Of a stretch of DNA of 64,000 bases, positions 16,348 through 24,669 are shown piece by piece. Under the pieces are notes generated by a model. It ran no database searches. It was not told the DNA's origin and saw only the letters and a program-made list of their open reading frames with translations. How positions within the stretch are numbered: the stretch's first letter is position 1; every line of letters begins with the position of its first letter. Source of the stretch: an uncultured Nocardiaceae bacterium (GTDB taxonomy: Bacteria > Actinomycetota > Actinomycetes > Mycobacteriales > Mycobacteriaceae); the NCBI GenBank assembly GCA_936936565.1, contig CAKZIX010000121.1:24209-88208 (forward strand), in the 5' to 3' direction. A program made the position numbers and the translations under genes.

Positions 16348-16665
16348 GAAAGTTGCCTGCGATGCCGAGGATGAAAGCGGCGCGAGATCTGGGGTCGGCG
16401 GGACTGAGTGTCCACTTTCGGCGCCGAGATGGCCGAATGTGCCTCGAGATCGTCGAAAGTGGGCGCTCAGTCCCGGGTTTCTCGTCCAATCCCGTTGCGC
16501 TGCTCTACTAGAGCCGTCCCATTGGCTTGGCCGTCGCCGCTTTGCTCGGTGTGCCGGCGTCACCTCTGCATGGGTGGCGGTCGTCGTGCATCAGCGTCGG
16601 CGGGTGTGCGTCGCCATGCGTCAGCGTGGGCGGGTGGGTGTCAGATGCGGCGACTTGGGCAGGCG
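16348..16665. other. Gap with palindromic repeat copy 2 and GT-rich low-complexity DNA
   Basis: The 318 bp between the DUF559 gene and the end of the condensation-domain gene hold repeat copy 2 (16400-16474). Rightward of it is a low-complexity stretch, about 16555-16670, built from variants of GCGTCGGCGGGTG and GCATCAGCGT. Short open frames here lack ribosome sites and protein likeness. Confidence 0.6.
16400..16474 (+). repeat. 75-bp palindromic element, copy 2
   Basis: Same length, orientation and ends as 15315-15389 (GGGACTGAGTGTCC at the left, GCTCAGTCCC at the right). The outer arms, about 24 bp, are inverted repeats with three or four mismatches. It lies 52 bp downstream of the DUF559 stop codon. 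Confidence 0.8.
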
Positions 16666-18180
16666 TCACCAGGCGTCGGCGCGCAGACCCAGCGCGGTGA
16701 TGCGCTCGATCGCCAGGTCGCGCAATTGGGTGTCCGACGGAAACAGTCTCGCGTCCAGCCCGACGAGTGCGAGCCGGTAATGATCGCCCACCTGCAGGAG
16801 GTAGCCGGACAGGCGGGTGCGCAAGTGGTGCAGCTGTCGCGGCGTGATGCCGGGGTGCACGGCGCGGGCGGCGACGCCGAGCGCGCGGTGCGGACCCAGA
16901 GAAAGGAGCGAATCCGGGACTCGTCCGATGTTGGAGCACAACACATCTCGCTCACCGGCGCCGGACGTTGCCAGGTGCGCGAGGCGCGCGGGAAGCAGAT
17001 GTAGCAGCTCGGGTGGGACGCCGGGCGGGGCGCCGTCGGGGTGTGCGAAGGCGGCGCGGCAGGCCTCGCGGACCGCGGCAAGATCCGCGCCGCGCTCGAT
17101 GGAAGCCGCACACATCGCGAGCGAGTTGCCTCGTGGCGTGTCACCAGGCGCGGTCTGGCGTGGTGTGTCGCTGGGTGCGGTCTGGCGTGGTGGGTCGCTG
17201 GGCGTGGTCTGGCGTGGCGGGTCGGCAGGCCTCTGCGCGCGAAGGTCGACGGGCAGGCTCGCGTGGATGCGGTCGACGGAAAATCCGCTGTCCCACAGGA
17301 TGTTTGCGACGGTCGCGACGAACAGGGTGTTGGCGGTCGCGTCGGACGCGGCGGCGAGTGCGTCCCATGCGGCGGCATCGACGTGCACGAACGCGCTCGT
17401 GACCCGACCGTAGGCCGGCTTGGCGGGCAACTCGGCGGTCGGCGACGGCCGGCTCGAGGTCGGGTCGACGGCGTTGTGGGCGCGTCCGCGCCAGGGCCGG
17501 AATCCGCGGATGACCGTCGACCAGGTGCGCCGGGCGTCCGCCCAGTCGGACCCGGTGCGCGTGGACCCTGCGGTCGAGATTGCGGGTTTCCTATCGCCGA
17601 ACGAGAGCCGCGCGGTGCCGGCAGCGGGGTGTGAAGCGGAGTCGGTCGCGTGTCCGCCGAGCGGTCCAGTGCCGGCGCGGTGGGACGTGGCGGTGTCGTG
17701 GGCCGTGGCCGAGAGCGCCGCGCCCCCCGGCGGGGGCCCTGCAGTCTCGCGCAGCGCCGTGTCCACCGCGGCGAGCAGGCCCCTGGCATCGGTCAGCACG
17801 TGTGAGCACAGCAGGCTGACCAGGGTGCCGCCGTCGGACAGCAGTACCGCCGACAGCCGGAACCCGGGCCCGCGGGACGGGTCGAGGTTGCGGGCCTGGG
17901 CGTCGGCCCAGGACGTGATGTGTTGTAGCGCAAGCGGTTCGGCACGGTAGGCGAGGGGATAGGACCAGCCGGCCGGCACGGAAGCGAACCGGGCCCCGGG
18001 CACCCGCGGGCGCACGATCCGACGGCCGAGGACGCCGCGGGCGAGCCGGGCGACGACGGCTTCGAGCAACATGGGGTCGACGACGTCGGCGGTGCGCCAC
18101 AGCCCCTGCATCGCGATCGGGGTACCGAGTCCCCGGTGTGCGCGCAGGAAAATTTCGTCGACGACCGACAGTCGGTCCAC
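16666..18180 (-). CDS. Condensation-domain / WS-DGAT-like acyltransferase family protein
   Basis: 504 residues from GTG 18180, where VDRLSVVDEIFLRAH matches the usual start of this superfamily; TTG 18207 is an alternative. The acyltransferase motif reads LCSHVLTDARGLL, with one His of the HHxxxDG motif replaced by Ser (SHxxxDA). A C-terminal CSNIGRVPDSLL resembles the conserved Asn-x-Gly segment of WS/DGAT and PapA proteins. Probable CoA- or thioester-dependent acyl transfer, possibly to a lipid or glycolipid; activity is uncertain because of the altered motif. Two low-complexity insertions are visible, one coded by a 27-bp tandem repeat. Confidence 0.7.
   Translation of the reverse strand: MDRLSVVDEIFLRAHRGLGTPIAMQGLWRTADVVDPMLLEAVVARLARGVLGRRIVRPRVPGARFASVPAGWSYPLAYRAEPLALQHITSWADAQARNLDPSRGPGFRLSAVLLSDGGTLVSLLCSHVLTDARGLLAAVDTALRETAGPPPGGAALSATAHDTATSHRAGTGPLGGHATDSASHPAAGTARLSFGDRKPAISTAGSTRTGSDWADARRTWSTVIRGFRPWRGRAHNAVDPTSSRPSPTAELPAKPAYGRVTSAFVHVDAAAWDALAAASDATANTLFVATVANILWDSGFSVDRIHASLPVDLRAQRPADPPRQTTPSDPPRQTAPSDTPRQTAPGDTPRGNSLAMCAASIERGADLAAVREACRAAFAHPDGAPPGVPPELLHLLPARLAHLATSGAGERDVLCSNIGRVPDSLLSLGPHRALGVAARAVHPGITPRQLHHLRTRLSGYLLQVGDHYRLALVGLDARLFPSDTQLRDLAIERITALGLRADAW
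17136..17229 (-). repeat. 27-bp in-frame tandem repeat, about 3.5 units
   Basis: Units at 17136-17162, 17163-17189 and 17190-17216 plus a partial unit, each ending in GGTCTGGCGTG on the plus strand. Because 27 is a multiple of 3, the repeat encodes a nine-residue period of the type DPPRQTAPS in the condensation-domain protein. It lies in a linker, so copy number could vary without a frameshift. Confidence 0.85.
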
Positions 18181-18233
18181 CTCGGCAACCTTAGCGGTTG
18201 CCCTCAAGTCCTGAATAATGGTTCACTACTTGT

Positions 18234-18839
18234 ATGGTGTACCGCCGTAGTGAGCAGACCCAGGCGCGCCTGGATGCGCAGCGTGTAGCCATCCTGCGTA
18301 CCGCGACCGCGCTGGTGGCTCAGCACGGCTACGGCGGATTCTCGATGGCCGCGGTGGCGGGCGCCTGTGAGGTGTCCACCGGCACGCTCTACAACCACTT
18401 TGCCAACAAGTCCGAACTCGCCGCAGCGATTTTCCGCGATGTCGTGGGCCGCGAGGTGGACGCGGTCGCCGTCGCCACCTCGACCGGGACCGCCATCGAA
18501 CGTGCGGTTTCCGCGGTGGAGACCTTCGCGGGGCGCGCGATGAAGAACCCGACGCTGGCCTACGCGCTGCTGGCCGAGCCGGTGGACCCGGAGGTCGACG
18601 CCGAACGCCTGCGCTTCCGCCGTGAGTTCGCCGCCATGTTCCAGACGGCCATCGCCGACGGCATCGCCGAAGGCACTGTGCCGCCGCAAGATTCGCAGCT
18701 CACCGCCGCCGCGCTCATCGGTGCGATCGCCGAAGTGCTTACCGGGCCACTGTCTTCGGAGCCGCATCCGGAGCTGGTGATACCCGGCCTCGTCGCCTTT
18801 TCCCTTCGCGCACTAGGAGTTTCCGATGCAGACGCATGA
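18234..18839 (+). CDS. TetR-family regulator of the adjacent acyl-CoA dehydrogenase
   Basis: 201 residues. The helix-turn-helix is RVAILRTATALVAQHGYGGFSMAAVAGACEVSTGTLYNHFANKSELAAAIF. The C-terminal domain is of the TetR_C type seen in fatty-acid and CoA-ester responsive members. ATG 18234. The 3' end overlaps the AidB-like acyl-CoA dehydrogenase gene by 14 bp, so both form one operon, probably autoregulated. The ligand may be an acyl-CoA, inferred only from the neighbour. Confidence 0.88.
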   Translation: MVYRRSEQTQARLDAQRVAILRTATALVAQHGYGGFSMAAVAGACEVSTGTLYNHFANKSELAAAIFRDVVGREVDAVAVATSTGTAIERAVSAVETFAGRAMKNPTLAYALLAEPVDPEVDAERLRFRREFAAMFQTAIADGIAEGTVPPQDSQLTAAALIGAIAEVLTGPLSSEPHPELVIPGLVAFSLRALGVSDADA

Positions 18840-20427
18840 AGTCCTCAACCAGGTACCGCCGCTGGTCCCGTTCGACACTGCCGCAGACGCCGCGCTGATC
18901 GAGGGCCTGCATCGCGAAGGCGCGGGGTGGGCCGCCGGCGAGGTCGGCGAATTGGGCAGGCGCGCAGGCAGTGCCGAGGTGCAGGAGTGGGGCCGGCTGG
19001 CCAATCTGCACCCGCCGGTGCTGCACACCCACGATCGCTACGGCCACCGGATCGACGAAGTGGAGTTCCATCCGCACTGGCACGACCTGATGACCGTCGC
19101 CGTCGAACACGGCCTGCACGGCACGCCCTGGGTCGACAAGCAGCCGGGTGCGCACGTCGCGCGGGCCGCGAAGTTCTACGTGTGGGGCATGGCCGACGCC
19201 GGGCACATGTGTCCGATCTCGATGACCTACGCCGTCGTGCCCGCGCTGCGGCACAACCCTGAGCTGTCCGCCAAGTACGAGTCCCTGCTCGCCGCAAAGA
19301 CATACGACTACGGTTTGCGCGAGCCGTCCACCAAGCGCGGACTCATCGCCGGCATGTCGATGACGGAAAAGCAGGGTGGCTCCGACGTGCGGGCCAACAC
19401 CACGACCGCAACGCCGCAGCCCGACGGCAGCTACCGCATCGTCGGCCACAAGTGGTTCACCTCGGCGCCGATGTCCGACATGTTCCTTACGCTGGCCCAG
19501 ACCGACGCCGGCGTCTCGTGCTTCCTGCTGCCCCGGGTGCTGCCCGACGGCAGCCGCAATCCGCTGCGGCTGCAGCGGCTCAAGGACAAGCTCGGCAACA
19601 AGTCGAACGCATCCTCGGAGATCGAGTACGAGAACGCCACCGGGTGGCTCGTCGGCGCCGAGGGTGCGGGCGTCAAGACGATCGTCGAGATGGTCAACAT
19701 GACGCGCCTGGACTGCGTGATCGGCACGGCGGCGGGCATGCGCGTGGGCGTGCGCAACGCGGTGCACCACGCCCGGCATCGTAAGGCGTTCGGTGCTTTG
19801 CTCGCCGATCAGCCGGCGATGCGAAACGTGTTGGCGGACTTGATCATCGAGTCCGAGGCCGCGACCACGGTGATGATGCGCCTGGCCGGTGCCACCGATC
19901 GCGACGAGTCGCTGCTGCGCCGGATCTCGTTGGCCGTCACCAAGTACTGGGTGTGCAAGCGCGGACCGGTGCACGCGGCGGAGGCGCTGGAATGCCTGGG
20001 CGGCAACGGCTACGTGGAGGATTCGGGCATGCCGCGGCTGTATCGCGAGGCGCCGCTGATGTCGATCTGGGAAGGATCGGGCAACGTCGCCGCCCTCGAC
20101 GGGCTGCGCGCGATGGCCCGCCAGCCGGAGACGGTGGAGGCGTTCTTCGAAGAGCTGAACCTGGCCCAAGGCGCGGACCCGCGACTCGACGACGCAATCG
20201 CCCAGCTCGGCAAGGAATTCAGCGATCTCGACGACATTCAGTACCGGGCGCGTCGCGTGGTGGAGCTGATGGCACTCACCCTGCAGGGCGCACAACTGGT
20301 GCGCCACGGCGATCCGGCGGTGGCCGACGCATTCTGCGCCAGCCGACTCGGCGGCGACTGGGGCATCGCGTTCGGCACCCTGCCGACCGGCGTGGACACC
20401 GCCGCCATTCTCGCTCGCGTGCCCTGA
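18826..20427 (+). CDS. AidB-like acyl-CoA dehydrogenase
   Basis: 533 residues, close to E. coli AidB (about 540). Shared segments include HEVLNQVPPL near the start, REGAGW, GRLANLHPP, MSMTEKQGGSDVRANTT, GHKWFTSAPMSD, RLKDKLGNKSNAS, HAAEALECLGGNGYVEDSGMPRLYREAPL and SIWEGSGN. AidB is a flavoprotein of the alkylation-damage response related to isovaleryl-CoA dehydrogenase; its in vivo reaction is debated. Here it is controlled by a TetR gene, not Ada, so a catabolic acyl-CoA dehydrogenase role is equally possible. Starts ATG 18826. Confidence 0.88.
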   Translation: MQTHEVLNQVPPLVPFDTAADAALIEGLHREGAGWAAGEVGELGRRAGSAEVQEWGRLANLHPPVLHTHDRYGHRIDEVEFHPHWHDLMTVAVEHGLHGTPWVDKQPGAHVARAAKFYVWGMADAGHMCPISMTYAVVPALRHNPELSAKYESLLAAKTYDYGLREPSTKRGLIAGMSMTEKQGGSDVRANTTTATPQPDGSYRIVGHKWFTSAPMSDMFLTLAQTDAGVSCFLLPRVLPDGSRNPLRLQRLKDKLGNKSNASSEIEYENATGWLVGAEGAGVKTIVEMVNMTRLDCVIGTAAGMRVGVRNAVHHARHRKAFGALLADQPAMRNVLADLIIESEAATTVMMRLAGATDRDESLLRRISLAVTKYWVCKRGPVHAAEALECLGGNGYVEDSGMPRLYREAPLMSIWEGSGNVAALDGLRAMARQPETVEAFFEELNLAQGADPRLDDAIAQLGKEFSDLDDIQYRARRVVELMALTLQGAQLVRHGDPAVADAFCASRLGGDWGIAFGTLPTGVDTAAILARVP

Positions 20428-20429
20428 GA

Positions 20430-23030
20430 TCAGTTTTCGCCCAACAGGATTCGTGGTAGGTCCGCGCGGTCGATGCCGCCGAGCTTGCTCGTGACGCGGT
20501 ACAGGTGGCCCTCGACAGTGCGGACCGACACGAACAGTTGTTCGGCGATCTGTTTGTTGGACAGCCCGCGCGCGGCCAAGGTGGCGGTCTCGCGTTCGCG
20601 CCGGGTGAGCGGCACCGGCTGCACGGCCTCGGCGAGCGCGGGGGTGGTCACCGCGCAGGTTTCGGCGATGCGTTGTGCCTGCGTGCACATGGTCAGTGCC
20701 GAGCCGCGCCGGCCCGCCGCGGTGTAGGCGGTCGACGCCTGCGCGGCCGCGTCGATCGCCGCGCACCGGTCGCCCATCTGGTTGTAGCGCCGCGACACCG
20801 CGGCCAGCGCGTCGCCGTCGCCGTCGCGCAACGCCCGCGCGTGCGCCGCCGCCGACACCGCGCGCGGGCCATCCACCTGCTCGGCCAGCACCGCGAGCCG
20901 ATCGGCCACCGAGGCGTCGCCGAAACGCACGATCGTCTGCAGTGCAAGCACTTCCACGGCCGGGCTGATGGCCGCCACGGCCGTGGCCGCGGCCTCGTGT
21001 GCCTTCGTCAGCGCGTCGGTCATGGCTCCGCGCGCGGCGGCGGCCCAGGCGCGCGCCAGCAGGATCTCGGCATCGAAATGGACGAACGTGCGCTGCCATT
21101 CGGCGTCGAGCCGGTCCAGTTCGGCGTCGGCGCCGCCGGCATCGCCGGCCAGCGCGCGCACATAGGCCTGGCCGAGTCCACACACCATCGCCCAACGGTG
21201 TTGCGTCGCATCGAATCCGGTGAGCGCCTCGTCGAACAGCTTGGCGGCGGTACGAATTGCGCCGCGGCCCAGTGCCACGTTGCCGTGCAACATCGCGATC
21301 ATCGCCGGTGAGGTACCCGGCAGATCGCTGCAGCGCTGTGCGATGAGTTCGGAAACCGCTGCGGCGCCGACGATGTCGCCGGCCAAGCGCAGCGCGTTGA
21401 GGTGGACGAAGCCGAGCGGAAACACCAGGTACGCGGTGAAGGTCGACTGTCCGGCCAGCGCATACCCGCGCTCGGTCGCCGTCGCGATCGAGTCGCAACG
21501 GCCGCGGTAGCCCGCGGACAGCACGTAGCTGATGGCGGCCTGCACGTGGGCCATGTCGGACAGTTCGGGGGTGTCGAGCACCGCCTGGGCGGCGTCCAGC
21601 GCGACCAGCGGCAACGTGAAATGCGAGCGCAGATACTCGGCGAAAACACCGAGGGCGACACCGTATTCCGGGTCCGCGCGCACCGTTTCGGGCGCGCGGA
21701 GCAGCGCCGTTGCCTGGTCCAGCCGGTCACGCATGACGAACGCGAGGTTCAGCGTGCGCAGCACCGCGATGTCGGCGCGCTCGGGCACCGTCAGCTGGAC
21801 CGACTCCATAAGGCGCGCAAAGGATTTCTCCGCCTCTTCGCCACGGCCCAGCAACACCAGCGACCACGCGTGCAGGATCCGGGCCTCGGGCCCGGCGCCC
21901 GCGTCCAGGCCGGCGCGGGCGAGCCGTTCGGCCAGTGGGGTATCGAGCACCGCGAAGGCGGCTCGTGCTGCGGCGGTGAACAATTCGGGGTCGCCGGCCC
22001 GGTCCGACGCGGCGTGCAGCACGGCGCGCCGCAACAGCTGTGCGGGCGTCTCGGCCCCGCCGGCCAGGGCGACCGCCAGCTTGCCGCGCAGCCGCCGGGT
22101 GCGGAAGTTGCCGAGCCGGCTGCGGCGCACTTCGCCGTAGAGCGGGTGCGCCAAGCGCGTGACGCCGCTGCCGCTCACCGACACCAGGCCGAGCCCCTCG
22201 GCGTCTTCGACCGCGCCGGGCGCGGTGAGCTCGGCGAGCAGCGCGGCGTCGAGCGGTTCCCCGATGGCGAGCAGGTCGACGACCTCGCCCACCGGCGCGG
22301 CCAGCCCGCTCATGCGCGCCTCGACGAGCTCGACGACGCTCGCGGACAGGATCGGGTCGCCGTGCAGCTGCCAGCGCCCGCCCTCGAGCCGCAGCGTGTC
22401 CGAGGCGACCTGGCCGTCCACCAACTGGCGCAGGTACAACGCGTTGCCGTCGGTGAGCTCCCACAGCCGCCGTGCCGTCGGCGAATCGACGGGGGCGCCG
22501 AGCACGGCCGTCACCAGCTCGGTGGTCTGTGCCTCGGTGAGCGGCTCGATGTCCAGCCGCGGCAGCCGAGCGCTCCGCCACAACGCTGAAATCTCTTGTG
22601 GCGCAGGCTCACCCGTGCGCACCGTGACGACCAGGGTGGCCAGCTCCTGCGCGGCGATCTGGTGCACCACGAAGCAGGACAGCGGATCCAGGTGGTGTGC
22701 GTCGTCGACGGCGATCACCACGTCGTCGCGTTTGCGGCCGCCCACCAGCGCATCGATGATTTGCGGCACCACGTGCAGCGGCACGCTGTCGTCGATGTCG
22801 ACCAGGCCCGCGAACGCCCCGAAGGGCAGCGTGCGGGCCGACGCGCTGGCCGCGATCCAGTGGGTGCGGCAGCCGCGCCGCGCCGCCTCGGCGATGGTCT
22901 CGCGCGCGAGCCGGGTCTTGCCCACGCCCGCCGCCCCGGCCAGCACTGCCCCGCCGTGCCGGAGCGCAACGTCGACCGAGCGCAGTTCTCGGCTGCGCCC
23001 GACCAGGGGCCAGTCCCGGTTCACCGCCAC
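20430..23030 (-). CDS. Large LuxR-type ATPase regulator (LAL family)
   Basis: 866 residues. An N-terminal AAA/STAND-type NTPase carries Walker A GAAGVGKTRLA (about residue 33) and Walker B VVIAVDDAHHLD (about residue 105). A long helical repeat region (TPR-like) follows, and a C-terminal LuxR helix-turn-helix (LTRRERETATLAARGLSNKQIAEQLFVSVRTVEGHLYRV). This is the MalT/LAL layout, ATP-dependent activators responding to small ligands. Starts GTG 23030 (or GTG 23024). Target unknown; it is convergent with the AidB-like gene and shares its strand with phoD and pgi. Confidence 0.88.
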   Translation of the reverse strand: MAVNRDWPLVGRSRELRSVDVALRHGGAVLAGAAGVGKTRLARETIAEAARRGCRTHWIAASASARTLPFGAFAGLVDIDDSVPLHVVPQIIDALVGGRKRDDVVIAVDDAHHLDPLSCFVVHQIAAQELATLVVTVRTGEPAPQEISALWRSARLPRLDIEPLTEAQTTELVTAVLGAPVDSPTARRLWELTDGNALYLRQLVDGQVASDTLRLEGGRWQLHGDPILSASVVELVEARMSGLAAPVGEVVDLLAIGEPLDAALLAELTAPGAVEDAEGLGLVSVSGSGVTRLAHPLYGEVRRSRLGNFRTRRLRGKLAVALAGGAETPAQLLRRAVLHAASDRAGDPELFTAAARAAFAVLDTPLAERLARAGLDAGAGPEARILHAWSLVLLGRGEEAEKSFARLMESVQLTVPERADIAVLRTLNLAFVMRDRLDQATALLRAPETVRADPEYGVALGVFAEYLRSHFTLPLVALDAAQAVLDTPELSDMAHVQAAISYVLSAGYRGRCDSIATATERGYALAGQSTFTAYLVFPLGFVHLNALRLAGDIVGAAAVSELIAQRCSDLPGTSPAMIAMLHGNVALGRGAIRTAAKLFDEALTGFDATQHRWAMVCGLGQAYVRALAGDAGGADAELDRLDAEWQRTFVHFDAEILLARAWAAAARGAMTDALTKAHEAAATAVAAISPAVEVLALQTIVRFGDASVADRLAVLAEQVDGPRAVSAAAHARALRDGDGDALAAVSRRYNQMGDRCAAIDAAAQASTAYTAAGRRGSALTMCTQAQRIAETCAVTTPALAEAVQPVPLTRRERETATLAARGLSNKQIAEQLFVSVRTVEGHLYRVTSKLGGIDRADLPRILLGEN

Positions 23031-23064
23031 AGAATACGAGGATTCGGCGGCCGCCGGGGCGGTC

Positions 23065-24669
23065 CTAGACTGCTGCGACCCGTTGCGCGCCGGCCGCCAC
23101 CCGGTACCTGGCGCCCAGGTAGGCGCCGGTGTCCGGATCTTCCTTGGCGTCGACGAACCAGTACTCCATGGTCGCGGCCTCGCGGGCGACGTCCAGTACG
23201 CCGAATCCGTGCGCGTCGATGTCGAGGAACCGCACGTGCGGGTTGGCCGCGATCACCGCCGCCTCGGCGGCCCGTCCGGCGGTGTGTTCGGGGACCTTCG
23301 CCATGTCGTCCAGGTTCACCGACGTCACCGAGCTGACGACGAGTTCGGTGGCCACGGTGCCCGCGCCGGGATAGTTCGCGGGGTCGACGGGGACGTCGCA
23401 CGCCCACGAGCTGTGAATGTCGCCGGTGATGAAAACCGTGTTGGCCACCCGATTTTCGCGCAAGGCGGTCAGCAGGCGCTTGCGGTCGGCGGGATAGCCG
23501 TCCCACTGGTCGGGGTTGAGCGGGATGCCGTCGGCCGGCACGCCGAGCATCGCGGTGAGCGCCCGCGTGGTTTCCGGATTCAGGATCGGCTGCACCAGGG
23601 GCGAAATCATCACCGGGTTGCCGACGATTTTCCACGTGGTGGGCGCCGACACCAGGCCGTTGGTGAGCCATTTCATTTGTGCCGCACCGGTAATCGTCGC
23701 ATCCGGCGCATCCACCTGGCGGCCGCTGAGGCGGCTCGGCTCGTGCGTGCGATAGGTGCGCAGATCCAGCATGGACAGCTCGAGCAGCGAGCCGAACCGC
23801 AGCCGGCGGTACAGGTGCCGGCCGTCGCCGCCGGCCGCCACGCGCACCGGCATCCACTCGTAGTACGCCTGCTCGGAGGCGGCCTTGCGGGCGCGCCAGT
23901 CGCCCTCGGTGGCCGGATCGTGGTTCTCCGCACCGCCGGCCCAGGCGTCGTTGCTCGACTCGTGGTCGTCCCAGGTGCAGATCCATGCGCAATTGCGGTG
24001 GGCGGCTTGCAGATCCGGGTCGGTCTTGTACTGGCCGTGCCGAATCCGGTAGTCCTGCAGCGAGACGATCTCGTTCGCCGGATCGTGCGGGCGGACGGTG
24101 CCGAACTTGCCCGGATAGCCGCCGCGCTTGTATTCGTAGAGGTAGTCGCCCAGGTGGACGACGGCGTCGAGGTCGGTGCGGGCGGCCAGATGCCGGTACG
24201 CGCCGAAGTACCCGGCCTCCCAGTTCGCGCAGGACGCCACGCCGAAGCGCACGTTCGCGACGTCGGTCGCGTCGGCCGGTGCCGTTCGGGTCCGGCCGAC
24301 CGGTGAATGCTGGCCCGCGACAACGAATCTGTAGTGGTAGGTGGTGGCGGGCGCCAGCCCGGTGGCGTCGACCTTGACGGTGTGATCGCCGCGTGCCGAG
24401 GCGGTGACGGTGCCCGAGCGGACCACGTTGCTCAGCTGTGGATCGGTCGACATTTCCCACCGCACAGCCACATCCGGGCCGACTCCGGAACCTGGCACGG
24501 CAGCGTCCGACGGGGTGACGCGAGTCCACAGGATGACCCGGTCGGGCATCGGATCGCCCGACGCGACGCCGTGCCGGAAGACCGGCGTTGCCGCGTGCGC
24601 CTGCGCGATGGGCAGCGCCGCGACGGCGACGCCGGAGGCGCCCAGGAAGCCGCGCCGCGACAGGCTCAT
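23065..24669 (-). CDS. phoD: PhoD-like alkaline phosphatase/phosphodiesterase, Tat-exported
   Basis: 534 residues. The N-terminus SLSRRGFLGASGVAVAALPIAQAHA is a twin-arginine signal peptide ending in an AxA cleavage site. The mature part starts with the PhoD N-terminal beta domain (FRHGVASGDPMPDRVILWTRV). The metallophosphatase domain follows, with VVHLGDYLYEY, CTWDDHESSNDAW and FITGDIHSSW as metal and active-site segments. It releases phosphate from phosphoesters outside the membrane using Ca/Fe. Its ATG overlaps the stop of pgi by four bases, an unusual coupling of a glycolytic gene with a secreted phosphatase. Confidence 0.92.
   Translation of the reverse strand: MSLSRRGFLGASGVAVAALPIAQAHAATPVFRHGVASGDPMPDRVILWTRVTPSDAAVPGSGVGPDVAVRWEMSTDPQLSNVVRSGTVTASARGDHTVKVDATGLAPATTYHYRFVVAGQHSPVGRTRTAPADATDVANVRFGVASCANWEAGYFGAYRHLAARTDLDAVVHLGDYLYEYKRGGYPGKFGTVRPHDPANEIVSLQDYRIRHGQYKTDPDLQAAHRNCAWICTWDDHESSNDAWAGGAENHDPATEGDWRARKAASEQAYYEWMPVRVAAGGDGRHLYRRLRFGSLLELSMLDLRTYRTHEPSRLSGRQVDAPDATITGAAQMKWLTNGLVSAPTTWKIVGNPVMISPLVQPILNPETTRALTAMLGVPADGIPLNPDQWDGYPADRKRLLTALRENRVANTVFITGDIHSSWACDVPVDPANYPGAGTVATELVVSSVTSVNLDDMAKVPEHTAGRAAEAAVIAANPHVRFLDIDAHGFGVLDVAREAATMEYWFVDAKEDPDTGAYLGARYRVAAGAQRVAAV

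Noticed and set aside
22159..24306. 715-residue plus-strand frame opposite the LuxR and phoD genes
   Set aside because: Composition is the mirror of the real genes; the minus-strand proteins have intact Walker, HTH, Tat and metal motifs.
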